A DNA stretch of 36,127 bases from a virus, in the IMG/VR virus record IMGVR_UViG_3300032285_000162, positions 1 to 36,127 of that record, one strand, 5' to 3'. A program made the translations under genes and the position numbers. Under the pieces are notes generated by a model. The model had not been told where the DNA came from. It saw only the letters and a program-made list of their open reading frames with translations, and did no database searches. Shown here in pieces: positions 23,543 through 29,062 of the stretch. The stretch's first letter is position 1, and each line of letters starts with the position of its first letter.

Positions 23543-23839
23543 TTTGGGCGCGACCTAGCCCGTTCTCAAGCGTGTTGCAACGGTAAAGGCTGTAAATACT
23601 CTAGAAACTACTAGGTGCAATGCACCCTCATTTAGCTGTTATTGCTTGGCTATCTAAGAGAACCGTCCTGTATGGATAGACCGATGATGTGATAACGACA
23701 GACCTAGACACGCCAAAGACATCGAAGCAATATATACACCTCAGAACTAAGCAAGACTGATAAGCTATTCCTCATAGTAGGGATAGCTATGCCCTAAAAT
23801 CTTGCAATCCTGACAAAAAAACAACATTGCATAAAAATA

Positions 23840-23868
23840 TTTACTATTAAGATTACTTAACATATACT
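23840..23868 (+). promoter_or_regulatory. Right early promoter with operator in its spacer
   Basis: -35-like TTTACT (23840-23845), 17-bp spacer, -10 TATACT (23863-23868). The palindrome TTAAG-ATTA-CTTAA (23847-23860) fills the spacer. Transcription would start about 20 nt before the ATG at 23897. Same architecture as the left promoters. Confidence 0.65.
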
Positions 23869-23896
23869 TCACTTAGATTAACAGTTGGAGTACAAA

Positions 23897-24133
23897 ATGA
23901 CTTGGAATTTGCGTTTAGTAAATATGAGTAACCCGTACGAAGATTATTTAGAAATTCGTGAGGTTTACTACGACAACATGGGTAAACCCATTGGACACAG
24001 CAGGGCAGCTATTGGTGGCGAAGATCGACTAGAAATTGACAGATACATCGAGTTAGCTAAACTGGCATTAGATAAACCTATAATTAAATTTGCAAATCAT
24101 GAAGATACAAGTAAAGATTCTGAAAGAGAATAA
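23897..24133 (+). CDS. First gene of the right early operon, 78-aa protein
   Basis: A 78-aa protein starting at the ATG at 23897, with TTGGAG 6 nt upstream. A TTG-started frame from 23885 would begin inside that site and is rejected. It has alternating beta-like and charged stretches (Y-L-E-I-R-E-V-Y-Y-D and G-K-P-I-G-H-S), then a helix with R-L-E-I-D-R-Y-I-E-L-A-K-L-A, and an acidic end. This resembles small early proteins in other podovirus-like phages; function unknown. It overlaps the next gene by 35 nt. Confidence 0.6.
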   Translation: MTWNLRLVNMSNPYEDYLEIREVYYDNMGKPIGHSRAAIGGEDRLEIDRYIELAKLALDKPIIKFANHEDTSKDSERE

Positions 24134-24308
24134 AGATGGTTCAGCCAACGCTCAAGTTGACTTTGACAAAGAAGGACTTGAAGTCCTTGTCCAATGGGGT
24201 CTTGTTGCTCTGCTTACCAAAGCAATTGATGAATACAAGGTTAGAGATGACGAAGTTCCTTTCCCTGTGCCAAAGTCTAAAAGAAAACGATTAAAGGATG
24301 TGGCATGA
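24099..24308 (+). CDS. Small early protein
   Basis: A 69-aa protein with N-terminal beta strands (M-K-I-Q-V-K-I-L-K-E), a central helix (G-L-E-V-L-V-Q-W-G-L-V-A-L-L-T-K-A-I) and a basic tail K-S-K-R-K-R-L-K. I prefer the ATG at 24099 over a TTG at 24090. It begins inside the end of the upstream gene and overlaps the next gene by 4 nt. Its small size and basic end could allow DNA or RNA contact; not recognised. Confidence 0.55.
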   Translation: MKIQVKILKENKDGSANAQVDFDKEGLEVLVQWGLVALLTKAIDEYKVRDDEVPFPVPKSKRKRLKDVA

Positions 24309-24688
24309 CATTTGCCGTGTTTTATAGCTTGTACCCCCGTAAGATGGCGCGTAAAGACGCTGAAAAGGCTTGGAAGTCCATGACTACCGATGAACAAGAA
24401 AAAGCCATAGAAGCCCTGCCACAGCATCTTAAATATTGGAAGGTAAAAGAAACCGCTAAGGACTACATACCGTACCCTGCCAGTTGGTTACGGGCTGGTC
24501 GCTACGATGACGAACTTGACATCGAGCCAATACAAAACAAGAAACCCGAACTGCCCTTTTATGCCACAGAAGAACTGACATTAAAAAAAGCGCAAGAGGT
24601 AGGTATAACTCCCTATGCTGGAGAAGGCTGGCAACAGTTAAGATCAAGGATCAGTCAAAAGATTAAACAACTTGAAGAACAACTCTAA
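24305..24688 (+). CDS. Putative replication protein (C-terminal-domain type)
   Basis: A 127-aa protein. F-Y-S-L-Y-P-R-K-M-A-R-K-D-A-E-K-A-W (about 5-22), then L-P-Q-H-L-K-Y-W and Y-I-P-Y-P-A-S-W-L-R-A-G-R-Y-D-D-E (about 53-69), is the module found at the C-terminus of many phage replication-initiation/O-type proteins. Here it stands alone without the N-terminal DNA-binding domain. It probably recruits host replication enzymes; it is the only replication-like gene seen. It overlaps the flanking small genes. Confidence 0.6.
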   Translation: MTFAVFYSLYPRKMARKDAEKAWKSMTTDEQEKAIEALPQHLKYWKVKETAKDYIPYPASWLRAGRYDDELDIEPIQNKKPELPFYATEELTLKKAQEVGITPYAGEGWQQLRSRISQKIKQLEEQL

Positions 24689-24821
24689 ACAATACTTAGT
24701 TGATTGGTATATTGGTGTAGCAAAAAGGCGTGGCTGGGAAGTCGTGGTTAAACTTTTAAAAGAAAACCCCGAAACCGAAGCGGAAATGAAAATATTAATA
24801 AAGCAAAGACTAGGAAAATGA
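24672..24821 (+). CDS. Small basic/helical protein, TTG start
   Basis: A 49-aa protein that begins at a TTG inside the end of the replication-protein gene. The sequence has W-Y-I-G-V-A-K-R-R-G-W-E-V-V-V-K-L-L-K-E-N-P, a pattern like a small family found in early regions of related phages. Its TGA stop (24819-24821) overlaps the methyltransferase ATG (24818). Terminating ribosomes could therefore restart at either of the two ATGs that follow (24818 and 24822). Confidence 0.5.
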   Translation: MKNNSKQYLVDWYIGVAKRRGWEVVVKLLKENPETEAEMKILIKQRLGK

Positions 24822-25603
24822 ATGAGTTGGCTCTTTTCGCAGGTGCTGGTGGTGGAATACTTGGGGGAAAACTACTTGGATGGAGAACAGTTTGCGCTGT
24901 CGAATGGGAACAATACCCAGCAAGCGTACTTGCTTCAAGGCAAAATGACGGATTACTTGAAAGTTTCCCGATTTGGGATGATGTTCAAACCTTTGACGGA
25001 ACAAGCTGGCAAGGAATTGTTGATGTCATATCAGGCGGCTTTCCATGCCAAGACATATCTGCCGCAGGAAAAGGCGCAGGTATTGAAGGAGAACGATCAG
25101 GAATGTGGAAAGAAATGGCACGGATCATTTACGAAGTTCGACCAAAATTTGTCTTTGTGGAAAACTCACCAATGCTCACTCGTAGAGGATTGGGAACAGT
25201 TCTCGGGGATTTGGCCAAACTCGGGTTCGATGCTGAATGGGGAGTGTTGGGAGCGTCAGATATTGGAGCAAAACACCACCGAAAAAGAATATGGATTGTT
25301 GCCAGACAACGAGAAATTCTTTCATATTCCGACAACGGGAGCAAGCGGTGGAAGCAACAGTCGAAAAGCATTGAAGAAACGGAAAGAAGCAATATGGCCA
25401 ACACCAACAACTCCTTCGGGGGGGGCAATGCTGGCGGTTCGGGAGCGCACAAAAACGCACTCAAAAATGGGACTTACATACCATCTTCAATCAACCCGAA
25501 CCTGTACGAATGGCTGATGGGGTGGCCGCAAGGGTGGACAGACTTAAAGCCATTGGAAACGGACAAGTTCCACAAGTGGCAGCAATTGCATGGGAATTAT
25601 TGA
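24818..25603 (+). CDS. Cytosine-5 DNA methyltransferase, frame broken near its C-terminus
   Basis: Residues 1-200 are a C5-methyltransferase: S-adenosylmethionine motif I (F-A-G-A-G-G-G at 7-13), motif IV with the catalytic Cys (G-G-F-P-C-Q, 73-78), motif VI E-N-S (115-117), and motif VIII R-K-R-I-W-I-V-A (155-162). After the run of eight Gs (25418-25425) this frame no longer encodes methyltransferase motifs; its last 60 codons (Y-E-W-L-M-G-W-P-Q-G-W-T-D-L-K-P) look like the end of the overlapping companion protein. The proper motif IX/X end is one frame away (25426-25629). As read, the enzyme lacks motif X and may be inactive; with one more G or a -1 slip it would be a full-length 270-aa enzyme. 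Confidence 0.8.
   Translation: MNELALFAGAGGGILGGKLLGWRTVCAVEWEQYPASVLASRQNDGLLESFPIWDDVQTFDGTSWQGIVDVISGGFPCQDISAAGKGAGIEGERSGMWKEMARIIYEVRPKFVFVENSPMLTRRGLGTVLGDLAKLGFDAEWGVLGASDIGAKHHRKRIWIVARQREILSYSDNGSKRWKQQSKSIEETERSNMANTNNSFGGGNAGGSGAHKNALKNGTYIPSSINPNLYEWLMGWPQGWTDLKPLETDKFHKWQQLHGNY
24822..25517 (+). CDS. Overlapping companion protein in the +1 frame of the methyltransferase
   Basis: A 231-codon open frame starts 4 nt after the methyltransferase ATG and runs within it. It is not random-looking: from about residue 53 it has M-M-F-K-P-L, F-H-A-K-T-Y-L-P-Q-E-K-A-Q (74-86), E-C-G-K-K-W (94-99), S-L-W-K-T-H-Q-C-S-L (111-120), W-P-N-S-G-S-M-L-N-G-E-C-W (131-143), E-K-E-Y-G-L-L-P (154-161) and W-P-T-P-T-T-P (192-198). 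I recall similar strings in annotated phage proteins of unknown role. After the G8 run the frame drifts off; a -1 shift there continues it to the likely true end at 25603 (about 260 aa). No function known. Confidence 0.5.
   Translation: MSWLFSQVLVVEYLGENYLDGEQFALSNGNNTQQAYLLQGKMTDYLKVSRFGMMFKPLTEQAGKELLMSYQAAFHAKTYLPQEKAQVLKENDQECGKKWHGSFTKFDQNLSLWKTHQCSLVEDWEQFSGIWPNSGSMLNGECWERQILEQNTTEKEYGLLPDNEKFFHIPTTGASGGSNSRKALKKRKEAIWPTPTTPSGGAMLAVRERTKTHSKMGLTYHLQSTRTCTNG
25418..25425 (+). other. Run of eight Gs at which both overlapping frames break
   Basis: CTTC-G8-CAATG. Upstream of it the methyltransferase is read in the frame of 24818 and the companion in that of 24822. Downstream, methyltransferase motif X is in the frame of 25549, and the companion end is in the frame of 24818. 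Both changes equal one missing base or one -1 slip, which points to this site. It may be an assembly error, strain mutation, phase-variable tract or slippery site. Confidence 0.8.
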
Positions 25604-25629
25604 TAGAAAGATTAAATGAGAGAAATTGA
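25426..25629 (+). other. Displaced methyltransferase C-terminus (motifs IX/X)
   Basis: In the frame that includes 25549 the translation reads R-M-A-D-G-V-A-A-R-V-D-R-L-K-A-I-G-N-G-Q, then V-P-Q-V-A-A-I-A-W-E-L-L and stop at 25627-25629. This is the normal C-terminal end of phage C5-methyltransferases, including G-N-G-Q-V-P motif X that completes the cofactor pocket. It has no start of its own and must be reached by frameshifting from 24818. It overlaps the next gene's first 14 nt. Confidence 0.75.
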
Positions 25630-25945
25630 TCCAAATAAATGTATAGACTTTATACTAGAGAACGCAGGTAAATATGCACAAGCTAAAGGCGAATTGGCGC
25701 AACTTGAGGCGTTCAAAAGTTCCCTCAAAGCTATTAAAATGGCACAAACTACTGAAACTTCTCTCGGGGCGCAGGAGCGTGAGGCGTATCGAAGTCAAGA
25801 TTATCAAGACCTGTGTAAGGCCATTGGTGCGGCTACGGAGAACGCAGAGAAATTAAAATGGGAACTAGAAGCAGCCCGTTTACGCCACTCTACATGGCAG
25901 ACTTTAGAAGTATCAAACCGTAATCAAGATAGGATATTAAAATGA
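25616..25945 (+). CDS. Helical phage protein next to the methyltransferase
   Basis: A 109-aa protein, nearly all helical and rich in K, E, A and Q, with the pattern G-K-Y-A-Q-A-K-G-E-L-A-Q-L-E, E-R-E-A-Y-R-S-Q-D-Y and K-W-E-L-E-A-A-R-L-R-H-S-T-W-Q. Proteins with this pattern are often found near HNH/Ref-like genes in early regions of phages and may be accessory recombination factors; I know no proven role. It overlaps the displaced methyltransferase end and is coupled by ATGA to the next gene. Confidence 0.6.
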   Translation: MREIDPNKCIDFILENAGKYAQAKGELAQLEAFKSSLKAIKMAQTTETSLGAQEREAYRSQDYQDLCKAIGAATENAEKLKWELEAARLRHSTWQTLEVSNRNQDRILK

Positions 25946-26115
25946 CAACTCTCAAGCTAACCGAAGAATTTTTAATTCTTAAACTATTGTGCAAGATGTA
26001 TGACGAATCACTTAAATCTGCAAATCCAACACAGATGCTTGAATTAAGCGTAGACATTGCTGAATCAGCAGAAAAATTAGAACAGTTGACTGTAGACTAT
26101 TTGAATGGCCACTAA
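25942..26115 (+). CDS. Small helical hypothetical protein
   Basis: A 57-aa acidic helical protein (M-T-T-L-K-L-T-E-E-F, then L-K-L-L-C-K-M-Y-D-E-S). The start is coupled to the upstream stop by a 4-nt overlap, and its last 11 nt overlap the HNH gene. Similar in length and character to small accessory proteins of early operons; not recognised. Confidence 0.5.
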   Translation: MTTLKLTEEFLILKLLCKMYDESLKSANPTQMLELSVDIAESAEKLEQLTVDYLNGH

Positions 26116-26377
26116 ACTTGAGAAACAAAAATACAGAAAAATCGCTGAACTGGGATGCTCATTATGTAGGCATCTCCAGCTTGGTGAAACGCCAGCAGAA
26201 TTACATCACATTAGACGAACTGGCAAAAGAAGTAATGCCCCTGTTATCCCGTTATGCCCGTACCACCATAGAGGATCAAATACCAGTATTCACGGAATGG
26301 GTCGTAAGCGGTTCGAATTGGAATACCAAATCACGGAAGAAGAACTGCTTGAACAAACGGAGAAGCTAATTGAGTAG
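26105..26377 (+). CDS. HNH / Ref-like nuclease
   Basis: A 90-aa protein. Zinc ligands are C18-x-x-C21 and C51 with H54/H55; the catalytic core includes H-H-I-R-R (H34-H35), P-L-C-P-Y-H-H-R-G (49-57) and I-H-G (62-64). This combination (short, with C-P-Y-H-H-R-G and following I-H-G) resembles the RecA-dependent Ref nuclease family as well as small phage HNH proteins. It probably cuts DNA in recombination or host-takeover. The start ATG lies in the overlap with the upstream gene. The family call is good, the substrate unknown. Confidence 0.75.
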   Translation: MATKLEKQKYRKIAELGCSLCRHLQLGETPAELHHIRRTGKRSNAPVIPLCPYHHRGSNTSIHGMGRKRFELEYQITEEELLEQTEKLIE

Positions 26378-26513
26378 TTGGCTAATTATCGTTACTGGTC
26401 TTATATACGCTTACATCGGTTTAGAGCAAGCATTTAAAGGCAATATGCCTATGGCAGTTGTATATACAGGCTACGCTTTTTCTAATGTTGGTCTGTACAT
26501 CATGGCAAAATAA
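26370..26513 (+). CDS. Small membrane protein, TTG start
   Basis: A 47-aa protein starting with TTG (GGAG 7 nt upstream) inside the end of the HNH gene. Hydrophobic helix at about 4-17 (W-L-I-I-V-T-G-L-I-Y-A-Y-I), a short polar loop with E-Q-A-F-K-G-N, and a second hydrophobic stretch (M-A-V-V-Y-T-G-Y-A-F-S-N-V-G-L-Y). I have seen such two-helix micro-proteins with this style in other environmental phages; function unknown. Confidence 0.5.
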   Translation: MSSWLIIVTGLIYAYIGLEQAFKGNMPMAVVYTGYAFSNVGLYIMAK

Positions 26514-26552
26514 TGTAAAATGGTGCATTGCAACATTTAATAGGAGATTGCT

Positions 26553-26663
26553 ATGTACGAAGATCAATTTAAAAAGTTTGAAAAATTTACCGAACAAACC
26601 ATGCAAATTTATGAATATTGGATTGGTTTTTTTATTAAATCTTTAAAACACTTTAGCAAGTAA
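26553..26663 (+). CDS. 36-aa peptide with phasin-like pattern
   Basis: A 36-aa peptide with an AGGAG site 6 nt before the ATG, so translation is plausible. It is an amphipathic helix with F-K-K-F-E-K-F-T-E-Q-T and Y-E-Y-W-I-G-F-F. The first part is like the start of phasins (polyhydroxyalkanoate granule proteins), a very short match. It is the last gene of the plus early operon; its stop abuts the stop of the minus-strand SprT-like gene. Confidence 0.45.
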   Translation: MYEDQFKKFEKFTEQTMQIYEYWIGFFIKSLKHFSK

Positions 26664-27011
26664 TTAAAGTTCGTGTCCGTCAAACCCTAGTTCTTGGCCC
26701 ACAAGCATCTTTCTACGCTTAAATGTAGCATCATGCAATGTCCATTTTCCTGACTTATGTCTAGAACAATGGATCATTTCGTGGGCCATTGACCTAGTAA
26801 CCGTATCGTAATGACCGCATCTTGCCTTAGAAATACAGAAGATATGTGGCTTTGCTAATGATTCATCGTACTCGTAGGTTGCCATAACCGAGTGATCGTC
26901 TACTATCAAGAATCGACAAAGTTCACTAGGCGGTAAGTCCCATTTCAAAAATGGGTGACACTTGGCAAGCGTCAAGTAGATTCCTTCAAGCACCTTTGGC
27001 GTGATCTTCAT
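26664..27011 (-). CDS. SprT-like zinc metalloprotease-domain protein
   Basis: A 115-aa protein. H-E-M-I-H at 77-81 is the zinc-binding, catalytic-Glu motif, followed by H93, in the arrangement of SprT/SprT-like small domains. The N-terminal helices fit the family, but the C-terminal zinc ribbon is missing. It could process or remove DNA-bound proteins during infection; speculative. It is coupled to the upstream metallophosphoesterase (4-nt overlap). Confidence 0.65.
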   Translation of the reverse strand: MKITPKVLEGIYLTLAKCHPFLKWDLPPSELCRFLIVDDHSVMATYEYDESLAKPHIFCISKARCGHYDTVTRSMAHEMIHCSRHKSGKWTLHDATFKRRKMLVGQELGFDGHEL

Positions 27012-27967
27012 ACTGGGTGTATTTTTCCGCGAAATTCAATTTCATCTTCACCAAAAACCCTGATAATTTCAGGCTGCAATAATTGCCCACGCTCAAAGGT
27101 CAGCATTACAAATCCCGAGTTCCAGTCTTTTGGCGTATCTTCTGTGTACCGAAACTGTGGGCCATTAGGATCAGCTAAAGTACCTGTTTGTATGCCGTAT
27201 CTTGTACCGTTGTAGTCATTAAAAGGGATAACAGATAACACATGGGTATGACCTGTAGCCATAGATACACCAGCGTTGACTGTGTTATTTCTTCCACCAG
27301 TCCAGCCACCCTTCCAGCGATGCTTGATGATGACATCCTCGTTGCACCATACAGACCAACAACTTTGCCATGCAGGGAAATAATCTTTAAGACAAGTACC
27401 GCGCACACCTTCAAACGCAGGTAGGTTATTAACCACGCTGGCAAGCAATCGCTGGTCATGGTTACCCATAGGCCAAAACAATTTTGCGCCCCTTGCAACG
27501 GCTTCTATACCGCCTAGATAGTGCTGACAGGCTTCAAGTTCTTCTTTGACACTAGGTAGCTTATCAAAGTCCATACGAGGATGGCGGCTAATACCAGCAC
27601 CATCAAAGGCATCGCCATTACAAATAATAGCAGTCGGCTTAAATTCTTTAATAGATTCAATAAGAGCCTTGTAAGCTGTAGTAGTAATATCAGGCCAAAA
27701 ATGGGCATCACTAAAAACAATAACACGACCTTTTTCAACATCAATACCCCTTCTAGTATGGCCTTCAGTTTGTTCTATCTTTTTGACTATGTTAACTCGT
27801 TGGTCATTAAATGTAGGTAATTCAATGCCGTGCCGCGTTTCTATGGAACGCCTACGGTTATAAACAGACCTGACATCTTGCTTGTGCATTTCGGCAAACT
27901 TTTGAGGGCTACCTATCTTCTTCCATTCGCTAATAAAATCTTCATCAGACAAGTAATAAGAACCCAT
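27008..27967 (-). CDS. Calcineurin-type metallophosphoesterase with N-terminal HTH-like domain
   Basis: A 319-aa protein. S-D-A-H (86-89), N-G-D-A-F-D (117-122), G-N-H-D (168-171), K-H (215-216) and G-H-T-H (239-242) form the full di-metal phosphoesterase signature. The N-terminal 45 residues (S-P-Q-K-F-A-E-M-H and V-R-S-V-Y-N-R-R-R) look like a helix-turn-helix, so it may act on nucleic acids. Related phage enzymes occur in early regions as nucleases or phosphatases. It begins the short minus pair that ends with the SprT-like gene. Confidence 0.8.
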   Translation of the reverse strand: MGSYYLSDEDFISEWKKIGSPQKFAEMHKQDVRSVYNRRRSIETRHGIELPTFNDQRVNIVKKIEQTEGHTRRGIDVEKGRVIVFSDAHFWPDITTTAYKALIESIKEFKPTAIICNGDAFDGAGISRHPRMDFDKLPSVKEELEACQHYLGGIEAVARGAKLFWPMGNHDQRLLASVVNNLPAFEGVRGTCLKDYFPAWQSCWSVWCNEDVIIKHRWKGGWTGGRNNTVNAGVSMATGHTHVLSVIPFNDYNGTRYGIQTGTLADPNGPQFRYTEDTPKDWNSGFVMLTFERGQLLQPEIIRVFGEDEIEFRGKIHPV

Positions 27968-28024
27968 ACACAGCCTTTATAATGGTAAAGTTAGCCAATA
28001 CTAATCTATTTTAATTGAAAATCA
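27968..28024. promoter_or_regulatory. Divergent promoter region between metallophosphoesterase and VRR-NUC genes
   Basis: 57 bp of AT-rich DNA between two divergent genes. On the minus strand a -10-like TATAAA (about 27976-27981) is preceded at 17 bp by a poor -35. On + no clear promoter or ribosome site is seen before the ATG at 28025. No TTAAG-N4-CTTAA palindrome is present. Confidence 0.35.
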
Positions 28025-28309
28025 ATGACATACGCACGAATTGATACCAACCACAAAGAAATAGTTAAAGCCCTGCGTGAAGCTGGTGCTACAGTTGTTT
28101 CTTTAGCCGCAATGAAGCACGGTTGCCCTGATTTATTGGTAGGTTTTAATAACGAAACCATACTGATGGAAATCAAAAAAGACGCTAAAGCCAAATTTAC
28201 CCCCGATCAATTAGATTTTATTGGTAAATGGCGAGGTGGTGCTATATGTCGTGTGGATAGTGTGGATGCCGCGATAAGAGCGTTAGGAATTACTAGAAAA
28301 GTGTTATAA
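28025..28309 (+). CDS. VRR-NUC nuclease
   Basis: A 94-aa protein of stand-alone VRR-NUC type: G-C-P-D-L-L-V-G (33-40, catalytic Asp36), M-E-I-K (48-51, Glu49 and Lys51), and T-P-D-Q-L-D-F (59-65, Gln62), which together form the PD-(D/E)XK core. In phages these enzymes resolve branched DNA. It is the first gene of the group leading to the terminase genes, consistent with resolving concatemers before packaging. Confidence 0.75.
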   Translation: MTYARIDTNHKEIVKALREAGATVVSLAAMKHGCPDLLVGFNNETILMEIKKDAKAKFTPDQLDFIGKWRGGAICRVDSVDAAIRALGITRKVL

Positions 28310-28331
28310 AATAACGCAAAAGGAGCGTTTT

Positions 28332-28691
28332 ATGGAAAACTCGATGGCGTTGTTTCTTGCAACCTTGCTGCATTCAGGTACAAACGCACACTTTTTCCAT
28401 TGGGCTACCAAATCCTACGCTAAACACAAAGCACTTGGCCATTTTTACGAGAACATTATCGAAGCCACAGACCAGTTGGCGGAAACCTACTTTGGCATCT
28501 ACGGGCAGATAACCCAGTTTCCGTCTACCTACCATATGCCAACAGAGCCGCTAGCTTATATGCAATCATTACAGCGTTTCGTTAAAGAATCGCGCTCAGA
28601 CTTGCCACAGGATTCAGAAATTGTGCAATTAATTGACAATATTGCCCAAGAGATTGACACAACTATCTACCTACTTAAATTTAAGGCCTAA
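28332..28691 (+). CDS. Ferritin-like (DUF5856-type) protein
   Basis: A 119-aa protein, predicted as a four-helix bundle: L-H-S-G-T-N-A-H-F-F-H-W (13-24), then Y-A-K-H-K-A-L-G-H-F-Y-E-N-I-I-E-A-T-D (29-47) and a long C-terminal helix. His and Glu at these spots resemble Dps-like ferritin-fold proteins frequent in phages of aquatic bacteria. The metal site is incomplete by eye, so iron storage is not assured. AAAGGAGCG precedes the ATG. Confidence 0.65.
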   Translation: MENSMALFLATLLHSGTNAHFFHWATKSYAKHKALGHFYENIIEATDQLAETYFGIYGQITQFPSTYHMPTEPLAYMQSLQRFVKESRSDLPQDSEIVQLIDNIAQEIDTTIYLLKFKA

Positions 28692-28692
28692 T

Positions 28693-28872
28693 ATGTTAGA
28701 CAAATCAGGATCAGCCGAATCAGTCGGCAAAAACATTAAAACCGAAGAAAAAGCTGGCAAATCTAAGAAACAAGCCGTAGCTATTGCCTTGAATACTGAG
28801 CGTGAGAACGCTAAAGGTGGCCGTAAAGCCAAGCTAGAAGAGCAGTACGCAAAGTACATTGAGGAAAAATAA
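28693..28872 (+). CDS. Small basic/charged phage protein
   Basis: A 59-aa protein rich in K, E and A. K-S-K-K-Q-A-V-A-I-A-L-N-T-E-R (about 23-37) recalls proteins that occur before terminase genes in related phages. Starts one base after the upstream stop; overlaps the next ATG by one base (TAATG). Its charged helix suggests nucleic-acid contact; function unknown. Confidence 0.55.
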   Translation: MLDKSGSAESVGKNIKTEEKAGKSKKQAVAIALNTERENAKGGRKAKLEEQYAKYIEEK

Positions 28873-29021
28873 TGAAGCACATGGATCGCAAGTACCCAAA
28901 AGAAAATGCAATGCTGCGCGAGCATAAAGAAACTACTTTTGAAAAGAATCAGGCTGACCGTTTAGCCCGTAGGAAGATGATTGCTAACAAAGTCAAAGAT
29001 TTGGATAAAGAGGTTAAATAG
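28872..29021 (+). CDS. 49-aa charged hypothetical protein
   Basis: A 49-aa lysine/glutamate-rich helical peptide (M-K-H-M-D-R-K-Y-P-K start, K-V-K-D-L-D-K-E-V-K end), coupled to the upstream gene by TAATG. Its final codons hold the -35 and most of the spacer of the candidate promoter at 29001-29030. Confidence 0.5.
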   Translation: MKHMDRKYPKENAMLREHKETTFEKNQADRLARRKMIANKVKDLDKEVK

Positions 29022-29043
29022 TAGTAGAATTAACTTATCTTAA
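29001..29043 (+). promoter_or_regulatory. Candidate promoter for the terminase genes with degenerate operator
   Basis: -35-like TTGGAT (29001-29006), 18-bp spacer, -10 TAGAAT (29025-29030). TTAAC-TTAT-CTTAA (29030-29043) matches the operator consensus except for one base and lies at the expected transcription start. It may link late packaging genes to the switch, but both the promoter and operator are weaker than at the early sites. Confidence 0.4.
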
Positions 29044-29062
29044 TCAACTACTTGGATAAGGT

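Larger units (their letters stand above)
23419..23896. other. Approximately 480-bp non-coding region, structured, with operator and early promoter at its right end
   Basis: No convincing gene is found on either strand; the longest small frames are about 27-31 codons without ribosome sites. It contains the strong terminator/pseudoknot at 23438-23542, the hairpin GGTGC-AAT-GCACC (about 23612-23624), a 9-bp hairpin AGCTATTCC / GGGATAGCT (23763-23771 with 23780-23788), and the right early promoter/operator at 23840-23868. A replication origin or regulatory RNA could lie here. I see no tRNA or tmRNA. Confidence 0.55.

Noticed and set aside
23531-23614. A 27-codon Cys-containing frame (M-R-F-F-F-G-R-D...)
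   Set aside because: No ribosome site, and its ATG is buried in the terminator stem.
23540-23880. tRNA genes in the non-coding region
   Set aside because: No cloverleaf with a TTC-R-A-x-T-C T-loop and acceptor pairing could be drawn.
25129-25464. Long minus-strand frames inside the methyltransferase locus
   Set aside because: No start signals or recognisable motifs. They most likely reflect the low stop density caused by constraints on the two plus-strand frames.
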